A stretch of DNA of 35,274 nt. It comes from a virus. The stretch lies in IMG/VR virus record IMGVR_UViG_3300032220_000223, positions 1-35,274 of that record. The stretch is one strand, 5' to 3'. Position numbers and translations under genes: made by a program. Positions 7,419 to 15,415 of the stretch are shown here, piece after piece. Below the pieces are notes generated by a model that saw nothing but the letters and a program-made list of their open reading frames with translations, did no database searches and was not told where the DNA came from. Within the stretch, counting starts at the first letter, position 1. Every line of letters begins with the position of its first letter.

Positions 7419-8341
7419 AAAATCAACTTTGGGTAGAAAAATATCGTCCGAAATCTGTTAAAGATTACGTCTTTGTAGATGAACGACAAAAACAACAGGT
7501 AGAAGGTTGGATTGCTAATGGTTCTATCCCTCATCTATTACTGAGCGGTGACCCGGGTACAGGTAAGACTACTCTTGCAAAAGTACTAATCAATGAACTT
7601 GGTGTAGAAGATTATGATGTACTAGAAATCAATGCATCCCGTGAAAACGGTGTCGCAGTTGTGCGTGATAAGATTAATGGATTCGCACAAACAATGCCGT
7701 TCGGTAAATTTAAAGTGATATTACTTGACGAGGCTGACTATACAAGTCCAGAGTTTCAAGCAGCATTGCGTAATGATATGGAAGCATATGCTGACACAGT
7801 AAGATTCATTCTTACTTGTAACTATGAACACAAAATCATTCCAGCATTGCGTGAAAGTCGTTGCCACAAGTTTCATATCGCTAAACCTGATCGTACAGAC
7901 TATACAGCAAGGGCAGCAACTGTTCTATTAACAGAAGGTATTGAGTTTGATTTGGACACACTAGATAGCTATGTTCGTGTAGCATATCCAGACTTGCGTA
8001 AATGCTTAAATCAACTACAAGTCAACAGTAGCACAGGTAAATTGTTGCCCCCACAATCACAGGGCAACAGTGAACATGAATTATTGTTGGAAGCAACAAC
8101 TTTGTTTAAGTCTGGCAAAATTCTTGAAGGTCGTCAGCAATTGATGCAATACATTGCATTGTATCCAACACGTATTGAAGATACATACAAGTGGATGTAT
8201 GATAATTTAGACTTGTGGGGCAAGCAACAAGAAAAACGTGATGCAAGTATCATTATAATTCGTAATGGTCTAGCAAACTTGCCATTAGTTGGAATCCCTG
8301 AGATTAGTTTAGCAGCAACATTAGTGGAGTTAACATCGTGA
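7415..8341 (+). CDS. 44: Sliding-clamp loader large subunit (gp44/RFC-like AAA+ ATPase)
   Basis: A 308-residue AAA+ ATPase that loads the sliding clamp on primed DNA for the phage polymerase. It opens with the RFC-box phrase LWVEKYRPKSVKDYVF (~5-20). Walker A is GDPGTGKT at 45-52, Walker B is VILLDEAD near 101-108, sensor 1 is FILTCNY near 131-137, and the SRC-type arginine finger is ESRCHKF near 147-153. The length matches T4 gp44 (319 residues). The collar domain follows with the usual low conservation. It overlaps the previous gene by ATGA and the next by GTGA, giving a coupled replication operon. The family B polymerase at the right end of the window would be its functional partner. Confidence 0.92.
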   Translation: MKNQLWVEKYRPKSVKDYVFVDERQKQQVEGWIANGSIPHLLLSGDPGTGKTTLAKVLINELGVEDYDVLEINASRENGVAVVRDKINGFAQTMPFGKFKVILLDEADYTSPEFQAALRNDMEAYADTVRFILTCNYEHKIIPALRESRCHKFHIAKPDRTDYTARAATVLLTEGIEFDLDTLDSYVRVAYPDLRKCLNQLQVNSSTGKLLPPQSQGNSEHELLLEATTLFKSGKILEGRQQLMQYIALYPTRIEDTYKWMYDNLDLWGKQQEKRDASIIIIRNGLANLPLVGIPEISLAATLVELTS

Positions 8342-8607
8342 GATATTTATTGATTGTTTATGTACGTAAACCAAACGGACAGATTGATGAACAAGTTTCT
8401 ATTAGCAAACGAGTACGACCATCAGATATTCAGACATGCAATGTCATTTTAGATTTTACTAAGAAGAAAATTGACAAATGTGTGGTTGAAGGTAAAGTAG
8501 TAGATACTGATTGGGATAGGATGATTGAATATTACAAGCGAGTATATCCAACATTGATTGACCAATTAGAAAAGAATAATACCGAAAGCGAAATGCTGAA
8601 GAAATAA
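8338..8607 (+). CDS. Small protein coupled to the clamp loader (GTG start), function unknown
   Basis: An 89-residue protein starting at GTG 8338 inside the clamp-loader stop (GTGA overlap). It has a short beta-rich half (RYLLIVYVRKPNGQIDEQVS...VILDFTKKKIDKCVVEGKVV) and a helical end (DWDRMIEYYKRVYPTLIDQL). In T4 the small clamp-loader subunit gp62 follows gene 44, so position alone suggests that role. However, this protein is about half the length of gp62 (187 residues) and I see no gp62 motif, so I leave it unassigned. A strong terminator follows two bases after the stop region. Confidence 0.65.
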   Translation: MRYLLIVYVRKPNGQIDEQVSISKRVRPSDIQTCNVILDFTKKKIDKCVVEGKVVDTDWDRMIEYYKRVYPTLIDQLEKNNTESEMLKK

Positions 8608-8631
8608 AAGAGGGGCATTGCCCCTCTTTTT
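8606..8631. terminator. Bidirectional intrinsic terminator
   Basis: GAGGGGC (8610-8616) pairs with GCCCCTC (8620-8626) around an ATT loop, flanked by AAAA on the left and TTTTT on the right. It therefore reads as a rho-independent terminator on both strands. It separates the + strand replication operon from the convergent phoH gene. Confidence 0.9.
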
Positions 8632-9415
8632 AACTGTACAAGTTTAGTACATGTTCAATGATGCGGTGTCTTTGAACATCTTTAATGTCAAAAGTACATA
8701 ACTGCAACCCTGGTATCACCCCCTTCCTCAATCGATTTTGTAAGTCTAGTAGCCCATTGTCGGCTGATTTTCTATCGGCTTGTTCAATATCGCCAGTAAT
8801 TACAATCTTACTGCCAACGCCGATTCTAGTCATAATCATTTTGAGTTGACCAGGTGTTGCATTTTGCGCTTCATCTAACACTACCCAACTATGTTTGAAG
8901 TTACGACCACGACAGAATGCTAATGGAGCAATCTCTATAATCTGTTCATCCAACATGTGGGTTATTTCTGCTTGTGTGTAATACTCACGTAATACATCTA
9001 ATAAAGGTCTTGTCCATGGTTCCATCTTTTGATTGATATCACCTGGCAAGAAGCCATGTTTTTCGTCATCTACTCCTACTGCGGGACGAGACAATATGAT
9101 TCTATCACATTCTCCATCACGCATTGCTTTAATAGCCGCTTGCATCGCTAAATAAGTTTTACCTGTACCAGCAGGACCAGTGACGACAACGATATCCGTT
9201 TCCTCATCTAGTAGAGCGATAATATAATTTTCTTGATTTAGAGATTTGGGGACTAACTGTACGGGCCGCTTATTGATCCTTACAGATTTTTGTGCTTGCG
9301 AGAAATCTATTGTTTTTGATTCTTTCATGTAAAAAGTTTGATTTGTTTGTTTTTTGCTTGAAAAGCGTGGATCTTGCTGAGTAGTGCGTAAAGCACTGGT
9401 TTTCCGTTTGCTCAA
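8630..9415 (-). CDS. phoH: PhoH-like P-loop ATPase
   Basis: A 261-residue PhoH-family ATPase, very common in aquatic phages and of uncertain function (RNA- and phosphate-linked in bacteria). Walker A is VVTGPAGTGKTYLAMQAA; Walker B is WVVLDEAQNATPGQLKMIMT; the family phrases SRPAVGVDDEKHGFLPGDI and KIVITGDIEQADR are intact. The start chosen is TTG at 9415, which has AAAGGAG eight bases upstream (on the minus strand). The frame also stays open to an in-frame ATG at 9454 and TTG at 9463, which would add 13-16 residues (MRTHPRSYKGEF...), but those lack a comparable ribosome site. It is the first of two minus-strand genes and is convergent with the clamp-loader operon. Confidence 0.93.
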   Translation of the reverse strand: MSKRKTSALRTTQQDPRFSSKKQTNQTFYMKESKTIDFSQAQKSVRINKRPVQLVPKSLNQENYIIALLDEETDIVVVTGPAGTGKTYLAMQAAIKAMRDGECDRIILSRPAVGVDDEKHGFLPGDINQKMEPWTRPLLDVLREYYTQAEITHMLDEQIIEIAPLAFCRGRNFKHSWVVLDEAQNATPGQLKMIMTRIGVGSKIVITGDIEQADRKSADNGLLDLQNRLRKGVIPGLQLCTFDIKDVQRHRIIEHVLNLYS

Positions 9416-9463
9416 TGTAAATTCTCCTTTATAAGAGCGGGGGTGAGTTCTCATAACACTCAA

Positions 9464-9597
9464 TATTATTTAAGATTAAAAATAGTGTGTAATGTATCAG
9501 ACTTTTAACGTAATATTTTAGACTAAATACTTGGCTTGACTGTAAAATACTTCCCATTCTTATTAGTGCTATTAATCAATAAAAGATAAATATATTA
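9464..9597. promoter_or_regulatory. Divergent intergenic region with late box GATAAATA
   Basis: This AT-rich gap lies between phoH (minus) and the gene at 9598 (plus). GATAAATA at 9585-9592 ends five bases before ATG 9598, again placing a T4-type late start at or next to the ATG. A second TAAATA lies near 9524. No convincing sigma70 -35/-10 pair for phoH was identified by eye. Confidence 0.4.
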
Positions 9598-10206
9598 ATG
9601 AAGCACGATACCGCCGACAATTTCTTTGACAATGTTGATTATGTTAGCATTGTTGATACCGTAAAGGGTATATTTACCAGCGATGGTTCAATGAATACCC
9701 TCCTAGACTTTGAAAGAGTACTAGATGAATCCGATCTTTACGCCTACCGTAATTGGGAATTGGGTGAATTAGTTCAAGGTCCTAATGTAAAACGCTATAC
9801 TGTTAGCTGTATATTCATGTGGCCATACAATTTAATGCCCAATCCAAAAGGTGCTAGACGTTTAGTAGCAATTGGTTGCAAGGTTAAGTTTGCTAAATCT
9901 AAGATTGAAGTTCCAGTAGAAGTTAAAGATTACGAAGATTATGTTCCCGGAACACGTTATCCTAAGATGGCACCAAAGAAAATTTGGTTTGTGTACATTG
10001 AAATACCAAAAGATTTATTAGATGATATTAAAGAAGGTTCCATTGACTTGGCTGGACAAACAATTGACTTAGAAGAATTAGATGATTCATATGATGACGA
10101 TTTGGATCAAGATTCTACTACAGATCAGGAAGAACAACAACAAGATGCAGGAATGGGTGGGATGCCACCAGAAGCACCTGGCGCACCACCTGCCCCTGCA
10201 ATGTAA
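9598..10206 (+). CDS. Phage protein of unknown function with acidic/Pro-rich tail
   Basis: A 202-residue protein with a folded-looking N-terminal part (NFFDNVDYVSIVDTVKGIFT, then LLDFERVLDESDLYAYRNWE) and a beta-rich middle (RYTVSCIFMWPYNLMPNPKG; KKIWFVYIEIPKDLLDDIKE). The last ~45 residues are disordered, first acidic (LDDSYDDDLDQDSTTDQEEQ) and then Gly/Pro/Ala-rich (GMGGMPPEAPGAPPAP). Such tails are common in phage structural or single-strand-binding proteins, but I recognise no defined family. It is paired with the next gene after eight bases. The late-type box immediately upstream argues for late expression and thus perhaps a virion or assembly role. Confidence 0.6.
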   Translation: MKHDTADNFFDNVDYVSIVDTVKGIFTSDGSMNTLLDFERVLDESDLYAYRNWELGELVQGPNVKRYTVSCIFMWPYNLMPNPKGARRLVAIGCKVKFAKSKIEVPVEVKDYEDYVPGTRYPKMAPKKIWFVYIEIPKDLLDDIKEGSIDLAGQTIDLEELDDSYDDDLDQDSTTDQEEQQQDAGMGGMPPEAPGAPPAPAM

Positions 10207-10214
10207 GGTATAAC

Positions 10215-10763
10215 ATGACAAAAAGAATCATTAATGAAGGTTTAGATTATTTGGATATGGAAGATCAAATTGAACCTAAGGTATCAGTAGATGAATACTC
10301 TGCTAAGATGGGTAAAGATAGTGATATTGTTACATTAGCATTTACAGTTAAAAGTGAAGCAGTGGGTAATGATTTAGTTGATTGGTTTGAGCGTGGCTAT
10401 GATTGGATACTTGATGCAAGTTTAAGCGAAGGTGAATTAAGTCCAGGCAAATATCTAGTTTTTGTTGAGATGAAACGTAGAACAAAAGTACCAGAACGTA
10501 TCATAGAATTATTAGATGATTTAGAAACACTTACGGGAATGAAGTTAAGTGAATGGTCTGTTAATATTGACGAAGAAGATCATTCCCCGGATGAAGAAGT
10601 ACTGAAACAGTTGATTACTATTAGCCCACATGAGTATCGTGAAGAAAATGAAGATGAAGAAGATTTAAATGAGATGCGTCATCGTGCCGGATTAAACACA
10701 GTAAATCTTCATGGTGAACCAGATAGTGAATTAAAAGCATTTATATCAATGGCGGGGTTATAA
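10215..10763 (+). CDS. Unknown protein with short possible capsid-targeting leader
   Basis: A 182-residue acidic protein. It begins MTKRIINEGLDYLD; residues 6-9 (INE/G) fit the T4 prohead-protease rule [IL]-x-E/[AGS] at the distance expected of a capsid-targeting leader, though the leader is unusually short. The middle alternates strands and helices (VTLAFTVKSEAVGNDLVDWF; KYLVFVEMKRRTKVPERIIE; LLDDLETLTGMKLSEWSVNI). The C-terminus is very acidic (YREENEDEEDLNEMRHRAGL), with another x-x-E/M site. No enzyme motif is visible. It is sandwiched between the preceding unknown and the holin-like gene with gaps of eight and one bases, so all three are probably one unit. Confidence 0.6.
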   Translation: MTKRIINEGLDYLDMEDQIEPKVSVDEYSAKMGKDSDIVTLAFTVKSEAVGNDLVDWFERGYDWILDASLSEGELSPGKYLVFVEMKRRTKVPERIIELLDDLETLTGMKLSEWSVNIDEEDHSPDEEVLKQLITISPHEYREENEDEEDLNEMRHRAGLNTVNLHGEPDSELKAFISMAGL

Positions 10764-10764
10764 A

Positions 10765-11409
10765 ATGGCAACTATACTAGCACAAAAAGCAGGAGTAGAT
10801 TCTGCACTAGCAAAGAGTGATGATCACCACGAAATATTAGCGGCTGATCCTACTATATCTCAATTTCCACAAGGAAGTACTTATGGCTCAACCAACGCAT
10901 TTTCAAGCGGGCCTTCAACATTTGGCACACCTTCGTCAGGAGGATTCGGCTCAACCAGTTCGTTTGGTTCAACAGCATCAACAGGCTTTGGTAGCAGTTC
11001 AGGATTTGGAGCGCCAACGAATACTTTTGGTGGACCAAACAACATGGGATCCGTCGGCACCAGCAATATGAATGTAAGTACAGGCAATAGTCCTGTATTA
11101 ACTGGCGCAGGTTCTAATGCTGCACAAGGTGCTGAAATATTAGTTGCACATGACAAAGAAAGTGAACACTGGGTAAATTCAAAATGGCGACCTGCAATGG
11201 GATGGTTATACATGTCCACATGTTTTGCTGATTTTATTTTGTTCCCTATTCTTTGGAGTCTATTACAAGCATTAAATCATGGACAAGTTACTAGTCAGTG
11301 GCAACCGTTAACCTTGCAAGGTGCAGGACTATATCATATCGCTATGGGTGCTGTATTGGGTATCGCAGCGTACGGACGTACTAAAGAAAAGGTTGCCGGC
11401 GCTAACTAA
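10765..11409 (+). CDS. Holin-like membrane protein with FG-repeat N-terminal region
   Basis: A 214-residue protein in two parts. Residues ~38-110 are a Gly/Ser/Thr/Phe low-complexity stretch with six Phe-Gly dipeptides (near 53, 61, 67, 75, 81 and 88). Residues 140-210 resemble the phage holin family with the phrases KWRPAMGWLYM, a hydrophobic segment to ~169 (CFADFILFPILWSLLQAL), QWQPLTLQGAGLYHIAMGAV and AAYGRTKEK. Two strong hydrophobic segments are visible (about 147-169 and 186-203). Holins make inner-membrane lesions that release endolysin, which would suit the GH19 endolysin at 534. The FG-repeat extension is unusual for a holin and resembles nucleoporin-type disordered repeats in composition only. 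The unit ends before the dnaJ promoter. Confidence 0.6.
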   Translation: MATILAQKAGVDSALAKSDDHHEILAADPTISQFPQGSTYGSTNAFSSGPSTFGTPSSGGFGSTSSFGSTASTGFGSSSGFGAPTNTFGGPNNMGSVGTSNMNVSTGNSPVLTGAGSNAAQGAEILVAHDKESEHWVNSKWRPAMGWLYMSTCFADFILFPILWSLLQALNHGQVTSQWQPLTLQGAGLYHIAMGAVLGIAAYGRTKEKVAGAN

Positions 11410-11413
11410 AGTG

Positions 11414-11442
11414 TTGACAATAGCATAAAAGTATGCTATACT
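11414..11442 (+). promoter_or_regulatory. Consensus sigma70 promoter for dnaJ-clpA unit, with inverted repeat
   Basis: TTGACA (11414-11419), a 17-base spacer and TATACT (11437-11442), with an extended -10 TG at 11434-11435. The spacer contains the inverted repeat TAGCATA (11421-11427) and TATGCTA (11432-11438). The predicted start point, about seven bases after the -10, is the ATG of dnaJ at 11449, so the message would be leaderless. Confidence 0.75.
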
Positions 11443-11448
11443 AATTGA

Positions 11449-12255
11449 ATGGACCATTACAGTACTTTGGGTGTTAGTAAAAATGCAGCACCAGACGAAA
11501 TCAAAAAAGCATATCGCAAACTGGCTAGCCAGCATCATCCTGACAAAGGTGGCGACAAGGCTAAATTTCAAGATATACAAGCGGCTTACGATACATTAAG
11601 TAACCCGGATAAGCGTCAACAATATGACAACCCTGCCCCTCAAGGATTTCATCAACAGGGCGGCGTTCCTCCAGGATTTGAACATATCTTTAGTCAGATG
11701 TTTGGCGGAGGTAATCCATTCAATCCATTCGGTCAACAAAGACAACAACCACAGCAACAAGTATTTAGAACCACAGTGGGAATTACACTTGAGCAAGCAT
11801 ATCATGGTAGCGAACAAATTCTTAAGCTACAAACACCCACTAACGTTCATGCAGTAACTATTCAAGTACCCAAAGGTATACAAAATGGTAATCAAATGCG
11901 TATTGACAAAGTTATAGATAATGCTAGTTTAATAGTAGATTTTAGGGTTGATCCACATCTTAAATACGATAGACAAGGTAATGATTTAGTATGTAATCAT
12001 TCTATATCAGTATTAGATTTGATTATTGGAACTAGTTTTGAATTCACTACCTTATCAGGAAAAACACTTGAGGTAACAGTAAAACCACGAACTCAACCAT
12101 ATATACAATTGAAATTGGCAGGACAAGGTATGCCCATTTATAATACAAGTGGATACGGTGACCAAATAATCTTGTTGAAGCCATTCATACCTGATACAAT
12201 AGACGAACAGGTTATCAATAGTATTCGTCAACAACAACTAAAGGAGTCTAAATGA
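11449..12255 (+). CDS. dnaJ: DnaJ/CbpA-type J-domain co-chaperone
   Basis: A 268-residue Hsp40. The J domain (1-60) has the HPD motif in QHHPDKGGDKAKFQDIQAAY and starts MDHYSTLGVSKNA. A Gly/Phe/Gln-rich linker follows (~62-100). Two beta-rich C-terminal peptide-binding domains (~103-250) include VQVPKGIQNGNQMRI-like and LKLAGQGMP phrases. The Cys-rich zinc finger of classical DnaJ is absent, so the architecture is CbpA-like. It would stimulate host DnaK; no phage DnaK is in the window. It overlaps the ClpA-like gene by ATGA, which implies coupled expression. There is no Shine-Dalgarno sequence upstream, and the sigma70 promoter is positioned for a leaderless message. Confidence 0.92.
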   Translation: MDHYSTLGVSKNAAPDEIKKAYRKLASQHHPDKGGDKAKFQDIQAAYDTLSNPDKRQQYDNPAPQGFHQQGGVPPGFEHIFSQMFGGGNPFNPFGQQRQQPQQQVFRTTVGITLEQAYHGSEQILKLQTPTNVHAVTIQVPKGIQNGNQMRIDKVIDNASLIVDFRVDPHLKYDRQGNDLVCNHSISVLDLIIGTSFEFTTLSGKTLEVTVKPRTQPYIQLKLAGQGMPIYNTSGYGDQIILLKPFIPDTIDEQVINSIRQQQLKESK

Positions 12256-14513
12256 CACATTCACCCGAAATTGAACATATTATTCAACAATCTATTGAAT
12301 ACTCTAAAGAACGTAAACATCAATACGTTACAGTGGAGCATCTATTGCTCTCACTAATAAATCATTCATCATTTAAAAAATGCCTAGTTAATTTTGGTGC
12401 TGACATTGATTCAATGTCACAGGAAATTGGTGCATATTTGGACAGCTTACACGCTATTGTAAGCAAGGAAGATGAAGTAGTTCCGCGTAAAACTAATAGC
12501 TTAGAACGTGTAATGAATCGTTCAGTAACACAAGTATTGTTTAGTGGACGTAGGCAAGTTACTACAATTGATTTATTCCTAAGCATTGCAGCAGAAAGCA
12601 ATAGCCATGCACATTATTTCTTGTTGAAATATGGTATCAACAAAAATGAATTCGTATCACATTGGACAAAAAATTATAAGCACGGTGAATCTACTAATAT
12701 GACAGATAACCAAGCTGATGAAGTACTAGAAGAATATACCGTCAATCTAACTCAACTAGCAGCGCAAGGTAAACTTGAGCCGCTAATCGGGCGTAGTAAA
12801 GAACTTGACGATATCATCAACGTACTTGCTAAACGATTCAAGAGTAATGTGTTAATGGTAGGTGATCCTGGCGTTGGCAAAACCGCTATCGCTGAAGGTC
12901 TAGCACAGATGATGATTAACAAAGAAGTACCTGAATTCTTGCAGGATCATCAACTATATAGTTTAGAAGTGGGTAGTTTGCTTGCGGGTAGCAAGTATCG
13001 TGGTGACTTTGAAGAAAAAGTTAAATCAGTATTAGAAGCATTAAACACCAAGAAAAAGACTATTCTTTTTATTGATGAAGCACATACAATGCAGGGGTCT
13101 GGTGGCTCAAATAATGGGTCAGTTGACTTTGCTAACATGATTAAACCTGCAATCACTAAAGGTACACTTAAAGTTATTGCTAGCACAACTTGGGAAGAAT
13201 ACTATGAAAGTTTTGAAAAGGATCGTGCATTGATGCGTAGGTTCTATCGTGTATCAATTGACGAGCCTAACCATGATACAACTATTCGTATTTTGAATGG
13301 ATTGAGTTCACGACTTAATGATTTCCACAACGTTGAAATCACAGATGAAGCAATCAAAGCAGCAGTTGAAAGTGCTGACCGTTATATTCATGACCGAAAG
13401 AACCCAGATAAATCTATTGATTTGATTGATGCTGCTTGCGCTAAACAACGTGTAGCAGAGAACAAAGGGGCAATCATTACTAAAGAACTAGTGTTTGACC
13501 AAGTTGAACGCTTCACTGGAGTACCTGCTGATAAAATGAAAGGTGATAATTTTGATTTGATTCATAAATTAGAATCAAATATTAAAGACAAACTATACGG
13601 TCAAGATGAAACGGTACAACAGGTGCTTGAGCGTATCTATGTTAACTTTGCTGGTATCGGCAATGACACAAAACCAACAGGTAGTTTCTTATTCTTAGGA
13701 CCAACTGGCACCGGTAAGACTGAACTTGCTAAACTACTTAGTAAAAACTTAGACATGCCATTGCTTAAGTATGATATGAGTGAGTATGGAGAGAAGCATA
13801 GTGTAAGTAGCTTGATTGGACCTCCCCCGGGTTATGTTGGGTTTGGTGATAGTCAAGTAAGTGGTGGACGATTGATTAATGACTTGAGCAAGAACCCACA
13901 TTCAATCATGTTGTTTGATGAAGTTGAGAAAGCACATCCAGATATCTTTAATATTTTCTTACAGATGTTGGATGAAGGACATATTACTGGTAGTAATGGC
14001 AAGCAAGTTAACTGTAAGAACAGTATCATTATCATGACCAGTAACTTAGGAAGTAGTGATAGTGAACGTAACAACATTGGATTTGGTAGTCAAGAAAAGA
14101 CTGGTGAAGATGATAAAGCATTGAAAGAATTCTTTAAACCAGAATTTAGAAATCGTGTTGACTTGATTTGCAAGTTTAACAAACTAGACACACTTGCTAT
14201 TAAGAAGATTGTTATCAAGTTTACCGATGACTTGAAAAAGAGTTTGGTTGACAAGCATGATATCACATTGAACCTAAGTGAGCCAGTAGTAGAGTATTTG
14301 GCAGAGCAAGGGTATGATAAGAAAATGGGCGCACGACCACTAGCACGTAAGATTGATGAATTGATTCGGGTACCTCTGAGTAAAAAGGTCTTGTTTGAAC
14401 GCATTAAATCTGCTACAATTAACTGTGTAATGACAGACGGCGCAATTGATTTTGCAGTAACACATAAACTAACAGCTAAGGTGAATGAAAATGGGATTAT
14501 TGAGGTCAGTTAA
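12252..14513 (+). CDS. clpA: ClpA-like Hsp100 unfoldase with ClpP-binding loop
   Basis: A 753-residue double-AAA+ unfoldase, nearly the length of E. coli ClpA (758). It has an N-domain (~1-140), then D1 with Walker A GDPGVGKT (~205-212) and Walker B ILFIDEAH (~271-278). D2 has Walker A GPTGTGKT (~483-490), Walker B IMLFDEVEKAH (~553) and the pore motif GPPGYVGFGD. It lacks the long coiled-coil middle domain of ClpB. The segment SERNNIGFGSQEKTG (~603-617) aligns with the ClpP-docking IGL/IGF loop of ClpA/ClpX, so it may engage host ClpP for proteolysis rather than only disaggregate. It is coupled to DnaJ by ATGA. Possible roles are host-protein turnover or virion assembly quality control. Confidence 0.9.
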   Translation: MTHSPEIEHIIQQSIEYSKERKHQYVTVEHLLLSLINHSSFKKCLVNFGADIDSMSQEIGAYLDSLHAIVSKEDEVVPRKTNSLERVMNRSVTQVLFSGRRQVTTIDLFLSIAAESNSHAHYFLLKYGINKNEFVSHWTKNYKHGESTNMTDNQADEVLEEYTVNLTQLAAQGKLEPLIGRSKELDDIINVLAKRFKSNVLMVGDPGVGKTAIAEGLAQMMINKEVPEFLQDHQLYSLEVGSLLAGSKYRGDFEEKVKSVLEALNTKKKTILFIDEAHTMQGSGGSNNGSVDFANMIKPAITKGTLKVIASTTWEEYYESFEKDRALMRRFYRVSIDEPNHDTTIRILNGLSSRLNDFHNVEITDEAIKAAVESADRYIHDRKNPDKSIDLIDAACAKQRVAENKGAIITKELVFDQVERFTGVPADKMKGDNFDLIHKLESNIKDKLYGQDETVQQVLERIYVNFAGIGNDTKPTGSFLFLGPTGTGKTELAKLLSKNLDMPLLKYDMSEYGEKHSVSSLIGPPPGYVGFGDSQVSGGRLINDLSKNPHSIMLFDEVEKAHPDIFNIFLQMLDEGHITGSNGKQVNCKNSIIIMTSNLGSSDSERNNIGFGSQEKTGEDDKALKEFFKPEFRNRVDLICKFNKLDTLAIKKIVIKFTDDLKKSLVDKHDITLNLSEPVVEYLAEQGYDKKMGARPLARKIDELIRVPLSKKVLFERIKSATINCVMTDGAIDFAVTHKLTAKVNENGIIEVS

Positions 14514-15219
14514 AAACGTTCCTAATATTGATTACTATGAATATAAGGAAAACAACTATTACAACAACTATAGATATCGTGCTAAGTTTAGAATAGATGG
14601 GTTGGGTCATGCTAGCTATACTAAAACGCCAGAAGATTTGGTAAAACGAATGGATTCTACTGGATACGATAGAATCAGAGCAGACAGAAAAGCTATGATT
14701 GTAGAAAATTTTAATGAAATTACCAACTTCATTGATTGGCGTAATGCTAACAAAAAACCCAGAACAGTGGGTTTTAGACTTGAGGGTGATACTTCTTCAG
14801 TTTACAGCAACGATTTAGCTTTGTTACTTACATTGAAGGAACTTGGACCAATTACTGTAAAAATTACTGAGGTGCAATTAGAGCAATTTGCCGGAACAAA
14901 GTACTATGTCAATAAGCCAAAACATAACTACAGGATTTACTTAAAAACTGCATATATTGAAGATAAAACTTTTGTTAAAGATTTATATGATACTGTTAGT
15001 AAAAGTAAAGAATTAGTTCCAAGCGATGCGCTAAAAAAATGGTTAGATGGGTATATTAAACGGCCAATTGCTGCACTTAACAGTTGGAGTTATCGCTATA
15101 CGAGTGGCACTCATTCTATTGACTATGACAATGAAAGTACATTAAGTTATCTAGTATTAATGTATGGTCATATGCTTGGAAAACGATACAAATTAGAAAA
15201 ACGACCCGATCCTGTCTAA
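14485..15219 (+). CDS. Unknown 244-residue protein
   Basis: A Tyr- and Lys-rich protein starting 29 bases inside the end of clpA in another frame (first ATG 14485, second ATG 14491). The N-terminal third is rich in Tyr and Asn (NIDYYEYKENNYYNNYRYRA). The centre looks alpha/beta (TVGFRLEGDTSSVYSNDLAL, LLTLKELGPITVKITEVQLE). The C-terminal part includes YVNKPKHNYRIYLKTAYIED and a helical end with YLVLMYGHMLGKRYKLEKR. No catalytic motif, signal or membrane segment is evident. Co-transcription with the dnaJ-clpA pair is likely, so it may be an early protein or a substrate adaptor, but that is speculation. A late box and hairpin follow directly. Confidence 0.6.
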   Translation: MKMGLLRSVKNVPNIDYYEYKENNYYNNYRYRAKFRIDGLGHASYTKTPEDLVKRMDSTGYDRIRADRKAMIVENFNEITNFIDWRNANKKPRTVGFRLEGDTSSVYSNDLALLLTLKELGPITVKITEVQLEQFAGTKYYVNKPKHNYRIYLKTAYIEDKTFVKDLYDTVSKSKELVPSDALKKWLDGYIKRPIAALNSWSYRYTSGTHSIDYDNESTLSYLVLMYGHMLGKRYKLEKRPDPV

Positions 15220-15222
15220 AAT

Positions 15223-15247
15223 GATAAATACTCTACGGAGTATTATC
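15223..15247 (+). promoter_or_regulatory. Late promoter box overlapping a UACG-loop hairpin that hides the SD
   Basis: GATAAATA at 15223-15230. AATACTC (15227-15233) and GAGTATT (15238-15244) form a perfect seven-pair stem closed by C(TACG)G, a UNCG-type stable tetraloop. The Shine-Dalgarno GGAG (15237-15240) is inside this hairpin, just before ATG 15248. Read-through RNA would mask it. RNA started at the late promoter (about 15236) would not. Confidence 0.65.
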
Positions 15248-15415
15248 ATGGCAAAAATCGTAGAAGATGTATTAGTAATCAAATTTAGTACGCTTGTGAA
15301 GGACGGAGCAGCAGACCAAACAACCTGTATCTCTGAAGAAATACAAGCTGCATTAGAGCAAGTTGCCCAAGAATTAGTGGGTAGCGGTGTAGTAGTTGAA
15401 GTGGTAAAAGCATAA
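15248..15415 (+). CDS. Small late protein of unknown function
   Basis: A 55-residue protein (MAKIVEDVLVIKFSTLVKDG...). The frame opens at 15221, but that start lies inside the late promoter; ATG 15248 has GGAG in position and is preferred. It has a beta-strand half (VEDVLVIKFSTLV), CISEEIQAALEQVAQELVG helix and a final strand (SGVVVEVVKA). The pattern suggests a small ferredoxin-like or strand-swapping fold, but no family is recognised. Its 3' end overlaps the next gene's ATG by one base. It is the gene most clearly placed under the hairpin/late-promoter switch. Confidence 0.65.
   Translation: MAKIVEDVLVIKFSTLVKDGAADQTTCISEEIQAALEQVAQELVGSGVVVEVVKA

Noticed and set aside
8338-8607. Assignment as gp62 clamp-loader subunit
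   Set aside because: Position fits, but the length is about half of gp62 and no family motif is visible.
9413-9463. Longer PhoH start at 9463 or 9454
   Set aside because: The frame is open, but only TTG 9415 has a well-spaced AAAGGAG. The longer forms cannot be excluded, so this is noted in the feature.
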